NCBI RefSeq assembly: GCF_900604355.1
Contig: NZ_UWOE01000001.1
Coordinates: 682,001-746,000 of the forward strand
DNA length: 64,000 nt
Direction: 5' to 3'
DNA from: Luxibacter massiliensis
GTDB taxonomy: Bacteria; Bacillota; Clostridia; Lachnospirales; Lachnospiraceae
Part shown: piece after piece, positions 16,311 to 24,657 of the stretch
Position numbering within the stretch: the stretch's first letter is position 1
Layout of the letters: every line of letters begins with the position of its first letter
Made by a program: the position numbers and the translations under genes
The notes under the pieces: model-generated
The model's database searches: none
Told to the model about the DNA's origin: nothing
The model's input: the letters and a program-made list of their open reading frames with translations, nothing else

Positions 16311-17645
16311 TCACAGGGTAAATATCCGGGTAGCTATGTTAAAATATACCAGGATGGAGCATGTATCCACCAGTGTGGTGATCAGCGGCGAGGCCATAAT
16401 TGCAGGGTCCAGGTGTAACTTCTTTGCGGCCAGCGGCAGTATACAGCCGATAAGCTTAGATAAAATGACTGTAACGGCCAGTGACAGTCCGATAACCAGG
16501 GCAAGGCTGGTATTTTTGTACATAATCAGAATTCGTATGCCATTTGCTGCTGCCAGGACTACGCCTACGATAAGAGAAACCCTGAACTCCTTGAACATGA
16601 CCTTAAATATGTCCCCAAAATGTATTTCATCCAGGGCAATCCCACGGATAATTAAAGTTGAACTCTGGGACCCGCAGTTTCCCCCTGTATCCATAAGCAT
16701 GGGAATGAAGGAGACAAGGAGAGGGACAGCAGAAAAGGCATCCTCGTAGCGGGTGATAATCGTGCCTGTAATAGTGGCGGAAAACATCAGGATCAACAGC
16801 CAGGTTATACGGTGCCGGGCATGGGCAAATACAGATGTCTCAAAATACGGGCGTTCACTGGGACTCATAGCAGCCATCTTTGTGATGTCCTCGGTTGCCT
16901 CCTCCACCATGACATCCATGGCATCATCAAAAGTGACAATGCCAACCATGAGGTTATCTGCATCAAGCACGGGAATGGCCAGCAGATCATATTTGGTAAA
17001 AAGCTGTGCAACTTCCTCCTTGTCTGTGTGGGTATTGACAGATATAATTTCTGTTTCCATTATGTCTTTAATAAGTATATCATCTTCTGCTGTCATCAGG
17101 TCTTTGGCGGTCACGATGCCGGCCAGGTTCCTTCTGTCTGTGACATAGCAGGTGTAAATAGTTTCCTTATGTATCCCTGTCCTTTTAATATGGGCCATGG
17201 ATTCAGCCACAGTCATGGTTTTCCTAAGTCCCACATATTCAGTTGTCATGATACTGCCTGCACTGTCATCTGGATAGTTTAAGAGCAGGTTGATCAGGTT
17301 CCTTTCAGGCTGGCTGACTGTATCCAGAATCCGGGTTACAAGGTTAGCGGGCAGTTCTTCAAGCAGATCTACAGTATCGTCCATATATAGATCATCCAGC
17401 AGATCCTTTAATTCTTTTTCTGTGAAGACTTCCACTAGGTAAGTCTGCATGGAATTATTCATGTTGGCAAACACTTCCGCTGCCTTATTTTTAGAAATCA
17501 GGCGGAAGGCAATTGCCAGCTCCCTGTCATTTAATTCGGAAAGAAGGGAGGCTATGTCCACTTCGTTCATAACTTCCAGAATACTTCTCGCAGCGACATA
17601 CTGATGCTGCAGGAGAAGATCTGTAAATATAATTTTGTCCATCAT
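16311..17645 (-). CDS. mgtE: Magnesium transporter MgtE
   Basis: Mg2+ channel of 444 residues. The N-terminal helical superfamily domain (about 1-125) is followed by two CBS domains (about 130-250, including GIVTAKDLM and GIVTFDDAMD), which sense cytosolic Mg2+. Five C-terminal membrane segments follow (from about residue 283) with the conserved pore sequence SFIPMLMDTGGNCGSQSSTL and a final PLITTLVDTCS. Length and order match the family. The gene lies behind an M-box riboswitch on the same strand, so repression at high Mg2+ is expected. Confidence 0.95.
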   Translation of the reverse strand: MMDKIIFTDLLLQHQYVAARSILEVMNEVDIASLLSELNDRELAIAFRLISKNKAAEVFANMNNSMQTYLVEVFTEKELKDLLDDLYMDDTVDLLEELPANLVTRILDTVSQPERNLINLLLNYPDDSAGSIMTTEYVGLRKTMTVAESMAHIKRTGIHKETIYTCYVTDRRNLAGIVTAKDLMTAEDDILIKDIMETEIISVNTHTDKEEVAQLFTKYDLLAIPVLDADNLMVGIVTFDDAMDVMVEEATEDITKMAAMSPSERPYFETSVFAHARHRITWLLILMFSATITGTIITRYEDAFSAVPLLVSFIPMLMDTGGNCGSQSSTLIIRGIALDEIHFGDIFKVMFKEFRVSLIVGVVLAAANGIRILIMYKNTSLALVIGLSLAVTVILSKLIGCILPLAAKKLHLDPAIMASPLITTLVDTCSILVYFNIATRIFTL

Positions 17646-17783
17646 AATTACATCTCCAATCTGTATTGATTATCTGGTTACACCACGAATGATAACTGGC
17701 GCCTGCGTCCATAACCTCACCACCTTTCTTTTCGATATACCTGACTGGACATTTGCCGTTCAATCAGATCTGCTTTTTAGGAT

Positions 17784-17820
17784 ATAAAAAACTCCGTCAC
17801 TGCCTGAACAATGACGGAGT
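17784..17820 (-). terminator. M-box expression-platform terminator
   Basis: On the minus strand ACTCCGTCAT and GTGACGGAGT form the stem around TGTTCAGGCA, followed by six T. It separates the aptamer from mgtE. Confidence 0.88.
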
Positions 17821-17998
17821 ATAATAATCCTCTGAATGCGTGCATCGTTCAAGCTTTAGCATCACAGGGCATATCAATTGCATTAGGTTATGCCTTCACG
17901 ACATAGCCTGCTAACCAGCTCATTGTGTCTCCACAATTCTGCGGCAGCAATCTCAGGAAAAACCAAATCCCTGTGGTAGCCTCACCTACCGAAATAAT
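17785..17998 (-). promoter_or_regulatory. M-box (ykoK) magnesium riboswitch
   Basis: On the minus strand the leader begins with GTAGGTGAGGCTACC (17971-17991), the hallmark opening of the M-box. It continues through GCTGCCGCAGAA, GAGACACAATGAGCTGGTTAGC, TAACCTAATGCA and TGATGCTAAAGCTT, and ends in an intrinsic terminator. The order of conserved blocks and its position before mgtE support the call. High Mg2+ should favour termination. (Blocks are given separately; the second is split as GAGACACAATG / AGCTGGTTAGC.). Confidence 0.88.
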
Positions 17999-18015
17999 TA
18001 TTTATTTCTCAACTT

Positions 18016-18044
18016 ATTGTAGTGCAAAGGGAAATTGATGTCAA
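18016..18044 (-). promoter_or_regulatory. Promoter of the M-box/mgtE transcript
   Basis: On the minus strand TTGACA, 17 bp, TACAAT lies just upstream of the aptamer. The remaining 18045-18270 interval holds no feature beyond the ribosome site of the next gene. Confidence 0.8.
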
Positions 18045-18270
18045 GAAAAATATTTTTCAGGCATACCTGCCAATACTTTTGTAGTTATGAACCTCTGCGC
18101 TGCCTGAAGAGCCGGAAATATTTAAGAATATGGAGAAAGTAATGCCATCTGCGGAGAATAGCAATTAAATAAAGAAGCCGCCGCGCATATCAGATGGTCC
18201 TTTGGTCCATACTTAAATAATAGTATTAAAGGCTCATGTAAAAAATCATGGCCTAAAAGGAGGATATGGT

Positions 18271-19512
18271 ATGCAGGATAAAAGCTTTGAAGAATTGTAT
18301 AAGGATATACTTAACAGAAAGGTCTGTTTAGATGAACCGCTCCCTCCAGGATACGATCCCCGCCATTTGGACTGCCTGCTCCATCCAGAGAAATATGCCC
18401 CGGTCATCTATACAGAGAGCTGCAGTGAGTGTTCAGACAGTTTTGAAAGAGCCTGCAGCAATAGCTGTGTCTTTGACGCCATTGAGGAATCGGAAGATGG
18501 AAAGCTGCATATCAATCCTGATAAATGTACCGGCTGTGCTGTGTGTGTGGAGGCATGTGAGAATAGAAAACTGACAGCCGGCAGGGATATATTGGCCGCT
18601 ATGAAGAGGGTACGTGAAGGGAAGGGCCCAGCTTATGCTCTTGTAGCCCCCGCTTTTCTAGGGCAGTTTGGGGAACAGGCAACGGCAGGAAAATTAAGGG
18701 CTGCATTTCAGGCCCTGGGATTTGAGGGGATGGTGGAAGTGGCTTTGTTTGCAGACATCCTGACAATGAAAGAAGCCCTGGAATTTAACAGACATATACA
18801 CCAGAAGGGAGATTTCCAGTTGACCAGCTGCTGTTGCCCTGTATGGATCGCTATGATCAGAAAGGTATACAATGAACTGCTCCCCCATGTGCCGGGGGCA
18901 GTGTCCCCAATGGTTGCCTGTGGGCGGGTGGTTAAGCGCCTGCATCCAGATGCAGTCACCGTGTTTGTAGGGCCCTGCATGGCAAAAAAGAGTGAGGCCA
19001 GGGAACCTGACATTGCAGATGCAGTAGATTATGTCCTGACCTTCCAGGAGGTAAAGGATATTTTTGAGGCTGCCCATATCCACCCCGAAACATTGCCGGA
19101 AAGCGAGAAAGACCATTCCTCCGGGGCGGGACGCATGTATGCATATACTGGCGGGGTAAGTGAGGCTGTCAAAATAACTGCCGGGCAGCTCAAGGAGGAT
19201 GGGACGTTCCATGTAGAAGCAGAACAGGCCGACGGCATCCAGGGGTGCCGCCAACTGCTGGCAAGGCTTATGAAAGGTGAGGTGACAGCCAACTTTTTTG
19301 AAGGGATGGGATGCGCGGGGGGCTGTGTGGGAGGCCCCAGGGCCATATTAGACAGAGAACAGGGAAGAAAAAATGTAGAAGGTTATGTGCAGGAGGCAGC
19401 CTTTAAAACACCTCTGGAAAACCCATATGTCATGAAGCTGATGGAGAAATTGGGATTCGGGACAGTAGAAGAATTGCTGGAGGATGAAAGCTTGTTTGTA
19501 CGCCGGTTTTAG
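18271..19512 (+). CDS. [FeFe]-hydrogenase-like iron-sulfur protein (H-cluster domain)
   Basis: Predicted cytoplasmic Fe-S protein of 413 residues. The N-terminus carries two ferredoxin-like Cys sets: CSECSDSFERACSNSC (about 50-65) and CTGCAVCVEAC (about 90-100). The rest is an iron-only hydrogenase large-subunit domain with L1 TSCCCPVW, L2 VGPCMAKKSE and L3 FFEGMGCAGGCVGG. All four Cys expected to hold the H-cluster are present. It lacks the PAS domain of HydS-type sensors and the NuoG-like extension of bifurcating enzymes, so it best fits the small group C/D-like proteins. Catalysis or sensing is open. No maturation genes hydEFG are nearby. AAAAGGAGG precedes the ATG. Confidence 0.85.
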   Translation: MQDKSFEELYKDILNRKVCLDEPLPPGYDPRHLDCLLHPEKYAPVIYTESCSECSDSFERACSNSCVFDAIEESEDGKLHINPDKCTGCAVCVEACENRKLTAGRDILAAMKRVREGKGPAYALVAPAFLGQFGEQATAGKLRAAFQALGFEGMVEVALFADILTMKEALEFNRHIHQKGDFQLTSCCCPVWIAMIRKVYNELLPHVPGAVSPMVACGRVVKRLHPDAVTVFVGPCMAKKSEAREPDIADAVDYVLTFQEVKDIFEAAHIHPETLPESEKDHSSGAGRMYAYTGGVSEAVKITAGQLKEDGTFHVEAEQADGIQGCRQLLARLMKGEVTANFFEGMGCAGGCVGGPRAILDREQGRKNVEGYVQEAAFKTPLENPYVMKLMEKLGFGTVEELLEDESLFVRRF

Positions 19513-19526
19513 AAAGTATTCTGTCA

Positions 19527-19577
19527 GGTATGCCCTTTGCAGCCGGGTGGACTTCTTATAATAAAATGTGGTATACT
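19527..19577 (+). repeat. Family A repeat, 3' half, acting as promoter
   Basis: GGTATGCCCTTTGCAGCCGG followed by GTGGACTTCTTATAATAAAA corresponds to the 3' half of the repeat unit. TGGACT (19548), an 18-bp spacer and TATACT (19572) form a promoter 28 bp before the methyltransferase start. Confidence 0.5.
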
Positions 19578-19604
19578 GTATGGGCCGTGAAGGGAGAGGA
19601 TAGG

Positions 19605-20387
19605 ATGAAGGACACCACATGCGGGCCTGCAGCTTATAATAGCTTTGCAAAAGTGTACGATACATTTATGGACAATGTCCCTTATGAAGAATGGTGCCTG
19701 TATCTGCGGGGACTTCTGGAGGAATATCATATAAAGGAAGGCCTTGTGCTGGATTTGGGATGTGGGACAGGCACTATGGCTGAGCTGATGGCAGAGGCCG
19801 GGTATGATATGATTGGAGTGGACAGTTCAGCGGACATGCTGGAGATTGCCCTAGACAAGCGGATCCGCTCTGGCCATGATATTCTTTATCTGCAGCAGGA
19901 TATGAGAGAATTTGAATTATATGGAACAGTGAGGGCGATTTATAGTATTTGTGATTCTTTGAATTATATTACAGAACCAGAAGAGATACTGCAGGTCTTT
20001 AAATGGGCAGACAATTATCTGGATCCAGACGGAATTTTTATTTTTGATTTCAATACGGAATATAAATACCGTGAGGTTTTAGGACAGCGCACAATTGCAG
20101 AAAACCGTGAGGAATGCAGCTTTATTTGGGATAATTATTATTATGAGGAAGAGAAGATTAACGAATATGAGCTGAGCCTGTTCATTAAAGAGCAGGATAT
20201 AGCAGAAGAGCCTCTGTACAGAAAATATGAGGAGACACATTATCAGAGGGCCTATACTTTTGTGGAGATGAAAAGGCTGGTGAAACAATCAGGACTACGT
20301 TTTCTGGCAGCCTTTGATGCATTCACCCAAAATGCCCCGTCAGAGAAGAGCGAAAGAATTTATATGATAGCAGGAAAAGGAGAGTGA
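19605..20387 (+). CDS. Class I SAM-dependent methyltransferase
   Basis: Cytoplasmic protein of 260 residues with a Rossmann-type SAM domain. Motif I is VLDLGCGTGTMAELMAEAGY (about 45-64), motif II is MIGVDSSADMLEIA, followed by LYLQQDMREFELYG and SICDSLNYI. The substrate is not predictable. The ATG at 19605 has GGGAGAGGA upstream; an in-frame ATG at 19530 lies inside the repeat/promoter and is rejected. The stop overlaps the ribosome site of hslO, so the two genes are probably co-transcribed. Confidence 0.85.
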   Translation: MKDTTCGPAAYNSFAKVYDTFMDNVPYEEWCLYLRGLLEEYHIKEGLVLDLGCGTGTMAELMAEAGYDMIGVDSSADMLEIALDKRIRSGHDILYLQQDMREFELYGTVRAIYSICDSLNYITEPEEILQVFKWADNYLDPDGIFIFDFNTEYKYREVLGQRTIAENREECSFIWDNYYYEEEKINEYELSLFIKEQDIAEEPLYRKYEETHYQRAYTFVEMKRLVKQSGLRFLAAFDAFTQNAPSEKSERIYMIAGKGE

Positions 20388-20392
20388 CAGAA

Positions 20393-21268
20393 ATGTCAGA
20401 TTATATAGTAAGAGCTACAGCGGCGAATGCGCAAATCCGCGCCTTTGCAGTGGATTCCACAGAGTTGGTGGAGGAGGCGAGAAGGCGCCACAACACAAGT
20501 CCGGTTGGGACGGCTGCCCTGGGACGGCTTCTGACAGGGGCAGTGATGATGGGGAGTATGATGAAAAATCCCAGTGACATGCTGACTCTGCAGGTAAAAT
20601 GTGCAGGTCCTATAGGGGGCATGACAGTGACAGCCGACAGCAAAGGAAATGTGAAGGGATATGTCAACAATCCAGATGTGATGCTCCCCCCAAAGAATGG
20701 AAAGCTAGATGTAGGCGGAGCGCTTGGAGCGGGATTTTTAAATGTAATTAAAGATATGGGACTTAAAGAACCATATTGCGGCCAGACAGTTCTTAAGACA
20801 GGTGAGATTGCAGAAGATCTTACATACTATTTTGCCGCCTCTGAGCAGGTCCCCTCTTCTGTGGGACTGGGTGTGCTGATGGAGAAGGATAATACTGTCA
20901 GGTGTGCAGGCGGGTTTATCGTACAGGTCATGCCTTTTATTGAAGAGGAGGCTCTTGGCAGGCTGGAAGAAAATATACAGGAAATCCCCCCGGTTACCAC
21001 TATGCTGGATGGCGGGCATACGCCTCAGGAAATGCTGGGCCAGGTACTTAAAGGATTTGATATGGAGGTCACGGATACTCTTGCAGCACAGTTTAACTGC
21101 AGCTGTTCAAAGGAACGGATTGAAAAAGCGATAATCAGTATAGGAAAAAAAGATATACAGTCTATGATCAATGACGGTGAGGACATTGAGGTGAAATGTC
21201 ATTTCTGCAATACAGCATATCAATATTCTGTAGATGAACTCAAGGTATTGCTGGAGAAGAGCCATTAG
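20393..21268 (+). CDS. hslO: Redox-regulated chaperone Hsp33
   Basis: Cytoplasmic holdase activated by oxidation and unfolding, 291 residues. Landmarks are RAFAVDSTELVEEARRRH, TSPVGTAALGRLLTGAVMMG, GGALGAGFLNVIKDMG, and YFAASEQVPSSVGLGVL. The C-terminal zinc site comprises Cys in FNCSCSKERI and in VKCHFCNTAY, i.e. CxC plus CxxC, as in the family. The ATG at 20393 is chosen over a GTG at 20384 that abuts AAAAGGAGAG. A family C repeat separates it from nadE. Confidence 0.95.
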   Translation: MSDYIVRATAANAQIRAFAVDSTELVEEARRRHNTSPVGTAALGRLLTGAVMMGSMMKNPSDMLTLQVKCAGPIGGMTVTADSKGNVKGYVNNPDVMLPPKNGKLDVGGALGAGFLNVIKDMGLKEPYCGQTVLKTGEIAEDLTYYFAASEQVPSSVGLGVLMEKDNTVRCAGGFIVQVMPFIEEEALGRLEENIQEIPPVTTMLDGGHTPQEMLGQVLKGFDMEVTDTLAAQFNCSCSKERIEKAIISIGKKDIQSMINDGEDIEVKCHFCNTAYQYSVDELKVLLEKSH

Positions 21269-21280
21269 CCTATAGATACA

Positions 21281-21387
21281 GGGGACAGCAAAGTCAAAGA
21301 CCCCGATGCAAGCATCTGGGTATTAGACCCTCGCGGCAGCCGCCAAATGGACATGTAAATATGTCCGCCTGGCTCGTTGCTCGCGGG
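21281..21387 (-). repeat. Family C dispersed repeat, copy C1 (inverted)
   Basis: Read on the minus strand it runs CCCGCGAGCAACGAGCC, AGGCGGACATATTTACATGT, CCATTTGGCGGCTGCCGCG, then GGGTCTAATACCC and GATGCTTGCATCGGGGTCTT. It matches copies at 47761-47870 and 51591-51716. Confidence 0.85.
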
Positions 21388-21408
21388 AATAAAAAAAGGA
21401 GGTCAGAT

Positions 21409-23331
21409 ATGAGACAGGGATTCGTAAAGGTAGCTGCGGCCACGCCAGATATCCGGGTGGCGGATGTGGCATATAATACGGAAAAAATATGTGGGGCGAT
21501 GGGGGAGGCAGCAAGTGAAGGAGCCAAGATTGTAGTATTTCCAGAGTTATGTATCACAGGGTATACATGCGGGGACTTGTTTTCACAGGAGGTACTGCTT
21601 CGGGAGGCGCGCAATGCATTGCTGAAAATTGCCTCTTTTACATCAGATAAGGATATGATTGTGTTTGTGGGAACTCCCCTCAGTGTGGATGGGAAGCTGT
21701 ACAATGTGGCGGCGGCATTGAACAGAGGGGAAGTGCTTGGGTTTACCACTAAAACATTTCTTCCAAACTATGGAGAGTTTTATGAGATGCGCCATTTTAC
21801 GCCGGGGCCCCAAAACGCCCAGGAGATTCTTTTCGAGGGGAACAGGGTTCCATTTGGCCCCCAGATTCTTTTTCAGGCAGCTTCTATGGAAGAACTGGTC
21901 GTATCCGCTGAGGTGTGCGAGGATGTATGGTCCCCTATACCGCCCAGCATATATGCTGCCATGGAAGGCGCGGCTGTGATCGTGAACTGTTCTGCCAGTG
22001 ACGAGACAATCGGCAAGGATGGATATCGCAGGAATCTGATACGGGGCCAGTCTGCACGGCTGATTGCAGGGTATGTATATGCCAATGCAGGAGAGGGAGA
22101 GTCTACAACAGATTTGGTGTTCGGGGGCCACAACCTGATAACAGAGAATGGAGTTGTCCTCAAGGAATCAGAGCGTTTTAGGAACAATATTATTTATTCG
22201 GAAATTGATATATATCGTTTGGTAGGAGAGAGAAGAAAAAATACTACCTTTAAAGCCCCAGAGGAGAGAAAACTTCCCAGAATACCGTTTCATATTGAGT
22301 TGGAGGAAACAGAGCTTACGAGGCGCTTTTCCCAAATGCCTTTTGTCCCGGACAATGAACAAGAGAGAGAGGAAAGGTGTGAGGAAATTCTTACCATTCA
22401 AGCCATGGGCCTGAAAAAACGTCTTGCCCATACCCGGGCTAAGACTGCAGTGGTAGGGATCTCTGGAGGCCTGGATTCTACCCTGGCCCTGCTGGTGGCT
22501 GCAAAGGCATTTGATATGCTTGGATGGGAGAAGAAGAGGATCATTGCAGTGACAATGCCCTGCTTTGGGACAACAGACAGGACATACCAGAATGCCTGTA
22601 AAATGGCCGTTCAGGTGGGGGCAGAGTTAAAAGAAGTAAGAATAGCAGATGCCGTAAATGTGCATTTTAGGGATATAGGGCATGACCCTGAGGATCACAA
22701 TGTGACCTATGAAAATGCCCAGGCAAGGGAGCGTACGCAGGTGTTGATGGACATTGCCAACGAGAAAAACGGTATGGTCATTGGCACCGGGGATATGTCT
22801 GAGCTGGCTCTGGGATGGGCAACCTACAATGGAGACCATATGTCCATGTATGGTGTCAATGCTTCTGTGCCTAAGACCTTGGTTCGTCATCTGGTGAAGT
22901 ATGCTGCAGATACGGCGAAGGACAGGGAGCTTCAGGAAGTGCTGTATGATGTGCTGGATACACCTGTCAGTCCAGAACTGCTTCCTCCGAAAGAGGGCAG
23001 CATTGCCCAGATAACGGAAGATTTAGTAGGCCCTTATGAGCTGCACGATTTCTTTTTATATTATATGCTCCGGTTTGGCTATGAGCCAAGTAAGATTTAC
23101 AGGATCGCCGCAGAAACATTTGAGGACAGATATGGTACAGCCGCCATACTAAAGTGGCTTGAAATCTTCTGCCGCAGATTCTTCTCACAGCAGTTTAAAC
23201 GTTCCTGCCTGCCTGACGGCCCGAAAGTGGGGACGGTGGCGCTTTCCCCAAGAGGGGATTGGAGGATGCCCAGCGATGCTTGTGTGGCCCTGTGGATGAA
23301 AGATCTGGAGGCGATATCACAGGCGGACTGA
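21409..23331 (+). CDS. nadE: Glutamine-dependent NAD+ synthetase
   Basis: Two-domain cytoplasmic enzyme of 640 residues that amidates nicotinate adenine dinucleotide to NAD+. The N-terminal nitrilase-type glutaminase domain (about 1-270) shows its Glu in VFPELCITGYTCGDL, Lys in TKTFLPNYGEFYE, and nucleophile Cys in SAEVCEDVWSP. The C-terminal synthetase has the P-loop GISGGLDSTLALLVA (about 350), the TGDMSELALGWATY segment, and SVPKTLVRHLVKY. The long glutamine-dependent form explains why no separate glutaminase is needed. The ATG at 21409 follows AAAGGAGG; the frame extension to 21361 runs into a family C repeat and is rejected. Confidence 0.96.
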   Translation: MRQGFVKVAAATPDIRVADVAYNTEKICGAMGEAASEGAKIVVFPELCITGYTCGDLFSQEVLLREARNALLKIASFTSDKDMIVFVGTPLSVDGKLYNVAAALNRGEVLGFTTKTFLPNYGEFYEMRHFTPGPQNAQEILFEGNRVPFGPQILFQAASMEELVVSAEVCEDVWSPIPPSIYAAMEGAAVIVNCSASDETIGKDGYRRNLIRGQSARLIAGYVYANAGEGESTTDLVFGGHNLITENGVVLKESERFRNNIIYSEIDIYRLVGERRKNTTFKAPEERKLPRIPFHIELEETELTRRFSQMPFVPDNEQEREERCEEILTIQAMGLKKRLAHTRAKTAVVGISGGLDSTLALLVAAKAFDMLGWEKKRIIAVTMPCFGTTDRTYQNACKMAVQVGAELKEVRIADAVNVHFRDIGHDPEDHNVTYENAQARERTQVLMDIANEKNGMVIGTGDMSELALGWATYNGDHMSMYGVNASVPKTLVRHLVKYAADTAKDRELQEVLYDVLDTPVSPELLPPKEGSIAQITEDLVGPYELHDFFLYYMLRFGYEPSKIYRIAAETFEDRYGTAAILKWLEIFCRRFFSQQFKRSCLPDGPKVGTVALSPRGDWRMPSDACVALWMKDLEAISQAD

Positions 23332-23353
23332 CGGAAAGGAGGCCAAGGCACTT

Positions 23354-24370
23354 ATGAAACTGATAAAAACAGAGGAGGCAGAAGGATGCGTGCTCTGCCA
23401 TGATATCACCCAAATTATACCCGGTGTTACAAAAGATGCGGTTTTTAGAAAAGGCCATGTGGTAAAAGCAGAGGATATCCCAACCCTGCTCTCTGTGGGA
23501 AAAGAAAATCTATATGTATGGGAGAACCAGGAAGGGATGCTCCATGAAAATGAGGCGGCGGAGATCCTGCGCCAAGTATGCCAGGGCAGTTTCATGGAAG
23601 CGTCAGAGCCGAAAGAAGGGAAAATAGAGCTGACGGCCCAGATAAACGGACTTTTAAAGGTTAGCCGGGACAAGCTGGAGTCCCTAAATGCTATGGGAGA
23701 AATTGTAATTGCTTCGAGGCATGGGGACTTTCCTGTAAAAAAAGGGGATAAGATTGCCGGAATGCGGGTGGTCCCTCTGGTGATAGAAGAGAAAAAAATG
23801 GGACGGGCCCAGGCGGCATGTGAAGGGGAAACTATTTTTGATATTCTGCCATTTATCTGCAGGCGGGCAGGGATTGTGACTACTGGAAATGAAGTATATT
23901 ATGGGCGTATAGAGGATAAGTTTACACCAGTTGTGGAGGAAAAGCTGGGGGAATTTGGTATCGAGGCAATTGGGCATACAGTATGCAGCGACGATCCTGA
24001 AATGGTGGAAAAAGCGATACAGGAGTGGCTCGCCAAAGATGTGGATATGGTGGTATGCACTGGAGGGATGAGTGTTGATCCGGATGACAGGACTCCCCTG
24101 GCTATCCGCAATGTGTCGGATCAGGTAATTACCTATGGCGCTCCAGTCCTGCCAGGGGCCATGTTTATGCTGGCCTATGCAAAGGGCATTCCTGTTGTGG
24201 GACTGCCAGGCTGTGTAATGTATGCAAAAAGGACGGTGTTTGACCTCGTATTGCCCAGGCTTGCTGCGGGTGAACGGCTTGCCTGCGAAGATTTTACTAG
24301 CCTTGGGGAAGGTGGGTTATGCCTCTCCTGCCCTGTCTGTACATACCCTAACTGTGGGTTTGGGAAGTGA
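23354..24370 (+). CDS. MoeA-like molybdopterin-binding protein
   Basis: Protein of 338 residues related to the MoeA/MogA molybdopterin-binding fold. The central-to-late part carries GIVTTGNEVYYGRIEDKFTP, DDPEMVEKAI, VDMVVCTGGMSVDPDDRTP and GAPVLPGAMFMLAY, which are MPT-binding landmarks, then PVVGLPGCVMYAKRTVFDLV. The C-terminus is unusual in ending with a Cys cluster CLSCPVCTYPNCGFG (C-x2-C-x2-C-x4-C). It lacks a full MoeA N-terminal domain, so it is a short MoeA-type protein often found beside molybdenum hydroxylases. It sits 22 bp after nadE and just ahead of the purine catabolic genes, so a role in making or inserting cofactor for the downstream XDH enzymes is inferred. Confidence 0.82.
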   Translation: MKLIKTEEAEGCVLCHDITQIIPGVTKDAVFRKGHVVKAEDIPTLLSVGKENLYVWENQEGMLHENEAAEILRQVCQGSFMEASEPKEGKIELTAQINGLLKVSRDKLESLNAMGEIVIASRHGDFPVKKGDKIAGMRVVPLVIEEKKMGRAQAACEGETIFDILPFICRRAGIVTTGNEVYYGRIEDKFTPVVEEKLGEFGIEAIGHTVCSDDPEMVEKAIQEWLAKDVDMVVCTGGMSVDPDDRTPLAIRNVSDQVITYGAPVLPGAMFMLAYAKGIPVVGLPGCVMYAKRTVFDLVLPRLAAGERLACEDFTSLGEGGLCLSCPVCTYPNCGFGK

Positions 24371-24391
24371 AATTATATCCAAAGGCATTCT

Positions 24392-24452
24392 TTATAAGGC
24401 GTAGCCTGCCCGCCCCATAAGGGGCATGAATTATGGGATGTCCTTTGGTATA
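24392..24452 (-). repeat. Family A repeat, inverted copy
   Basis: On the minus strand: TATACCAAAGGACATCCCAT, AATTCATGCCCCTTATGGGG, CGGGCAGGCTACGCCTTATA. It aligns with the 7.7-kb copies and lies between the MoeA-like gene and the riboswitch. Confidence 0.7.
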
Positions 24453-24469
24453 ACCGGCTGGAATCTATA

Positions 24470-24501
24470 TTGACAGATAATAGCAGGAATGGTAGTATAA
24501 T
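24470..24501 (+). promoter_or_regulatory. Promoter of the riboswitch-guaD-xdh transcript
   Basis: TTGACA at 24470 is followed either by TAGTAT after 17 bp or TATAAT after 20 bp. It lies 30-60 bp before the aptamer, as expected for a riboswitch leader. Confidence 0.6.
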
Positions 24502-24529
24502 AAAAAGAAAATAATTGAATAGCAATGAT

Positions 24530-24592
24530 ACTTATATAGGTTCATAATCGGATGGACGTTTCTACCAACTACCGGAATAGTTGACTATAAGT
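24530..24592 (+). promoter_or_regulatory. Purine riboswitch aptamer (guanine-family variant)
   Basis: P1 is ACTTATA/TATAAGT (7 bp). P2 is GTTCAT/ATGGAC with loop AATCGG. J2/3 is GTTTCTACC, the family hallmark. P3 is CAACTA/TAGTTG with loop CCGGAA, and J3/1 is ACT. GG in L2 can kiss CC in L3. The ligand-reading base equivalent to position 74 is C (24585), which points to a guanine/xanthine-like ligand rather than adenine. J1/2 has TAG where the canonical switch has UAA, and P2-L2 is three bases shorter than in the xpt aptamer. It heads the guanine deaminase/xanthine dehydrogenase genes. Confidence 0.85.
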
Positions 24593-24594
24593 TT

Positions 24595-24616
24595 CTGCAG
24601 GGTGAAGGCCCTGCAG
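24595..24616 (+). promoter_or_regulatory. Expression-platform hairpin after the purine aptamer
   Basis: CTGCAGGG and CCCTGCAG are perfect complements around TGAAGG. The sequence after it (TTACTTGTATTG) is only moderately T-rich, so it may be a weak terminator or a structure controlling readthrough. GTTT joins it directly to P1. Confidence 0.6.
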
Positions 24617-24657
24617 TTACTTGTATTGCTGGAAGGTAAAGAAGGAGGCGCAGGAAG

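Noticed and set aside
21361..21408. 16-residue extension of NadE
   Set aside because: It lies in family C repeat sequence, and AAAGGAGG clearly serves the ATG at 21409.
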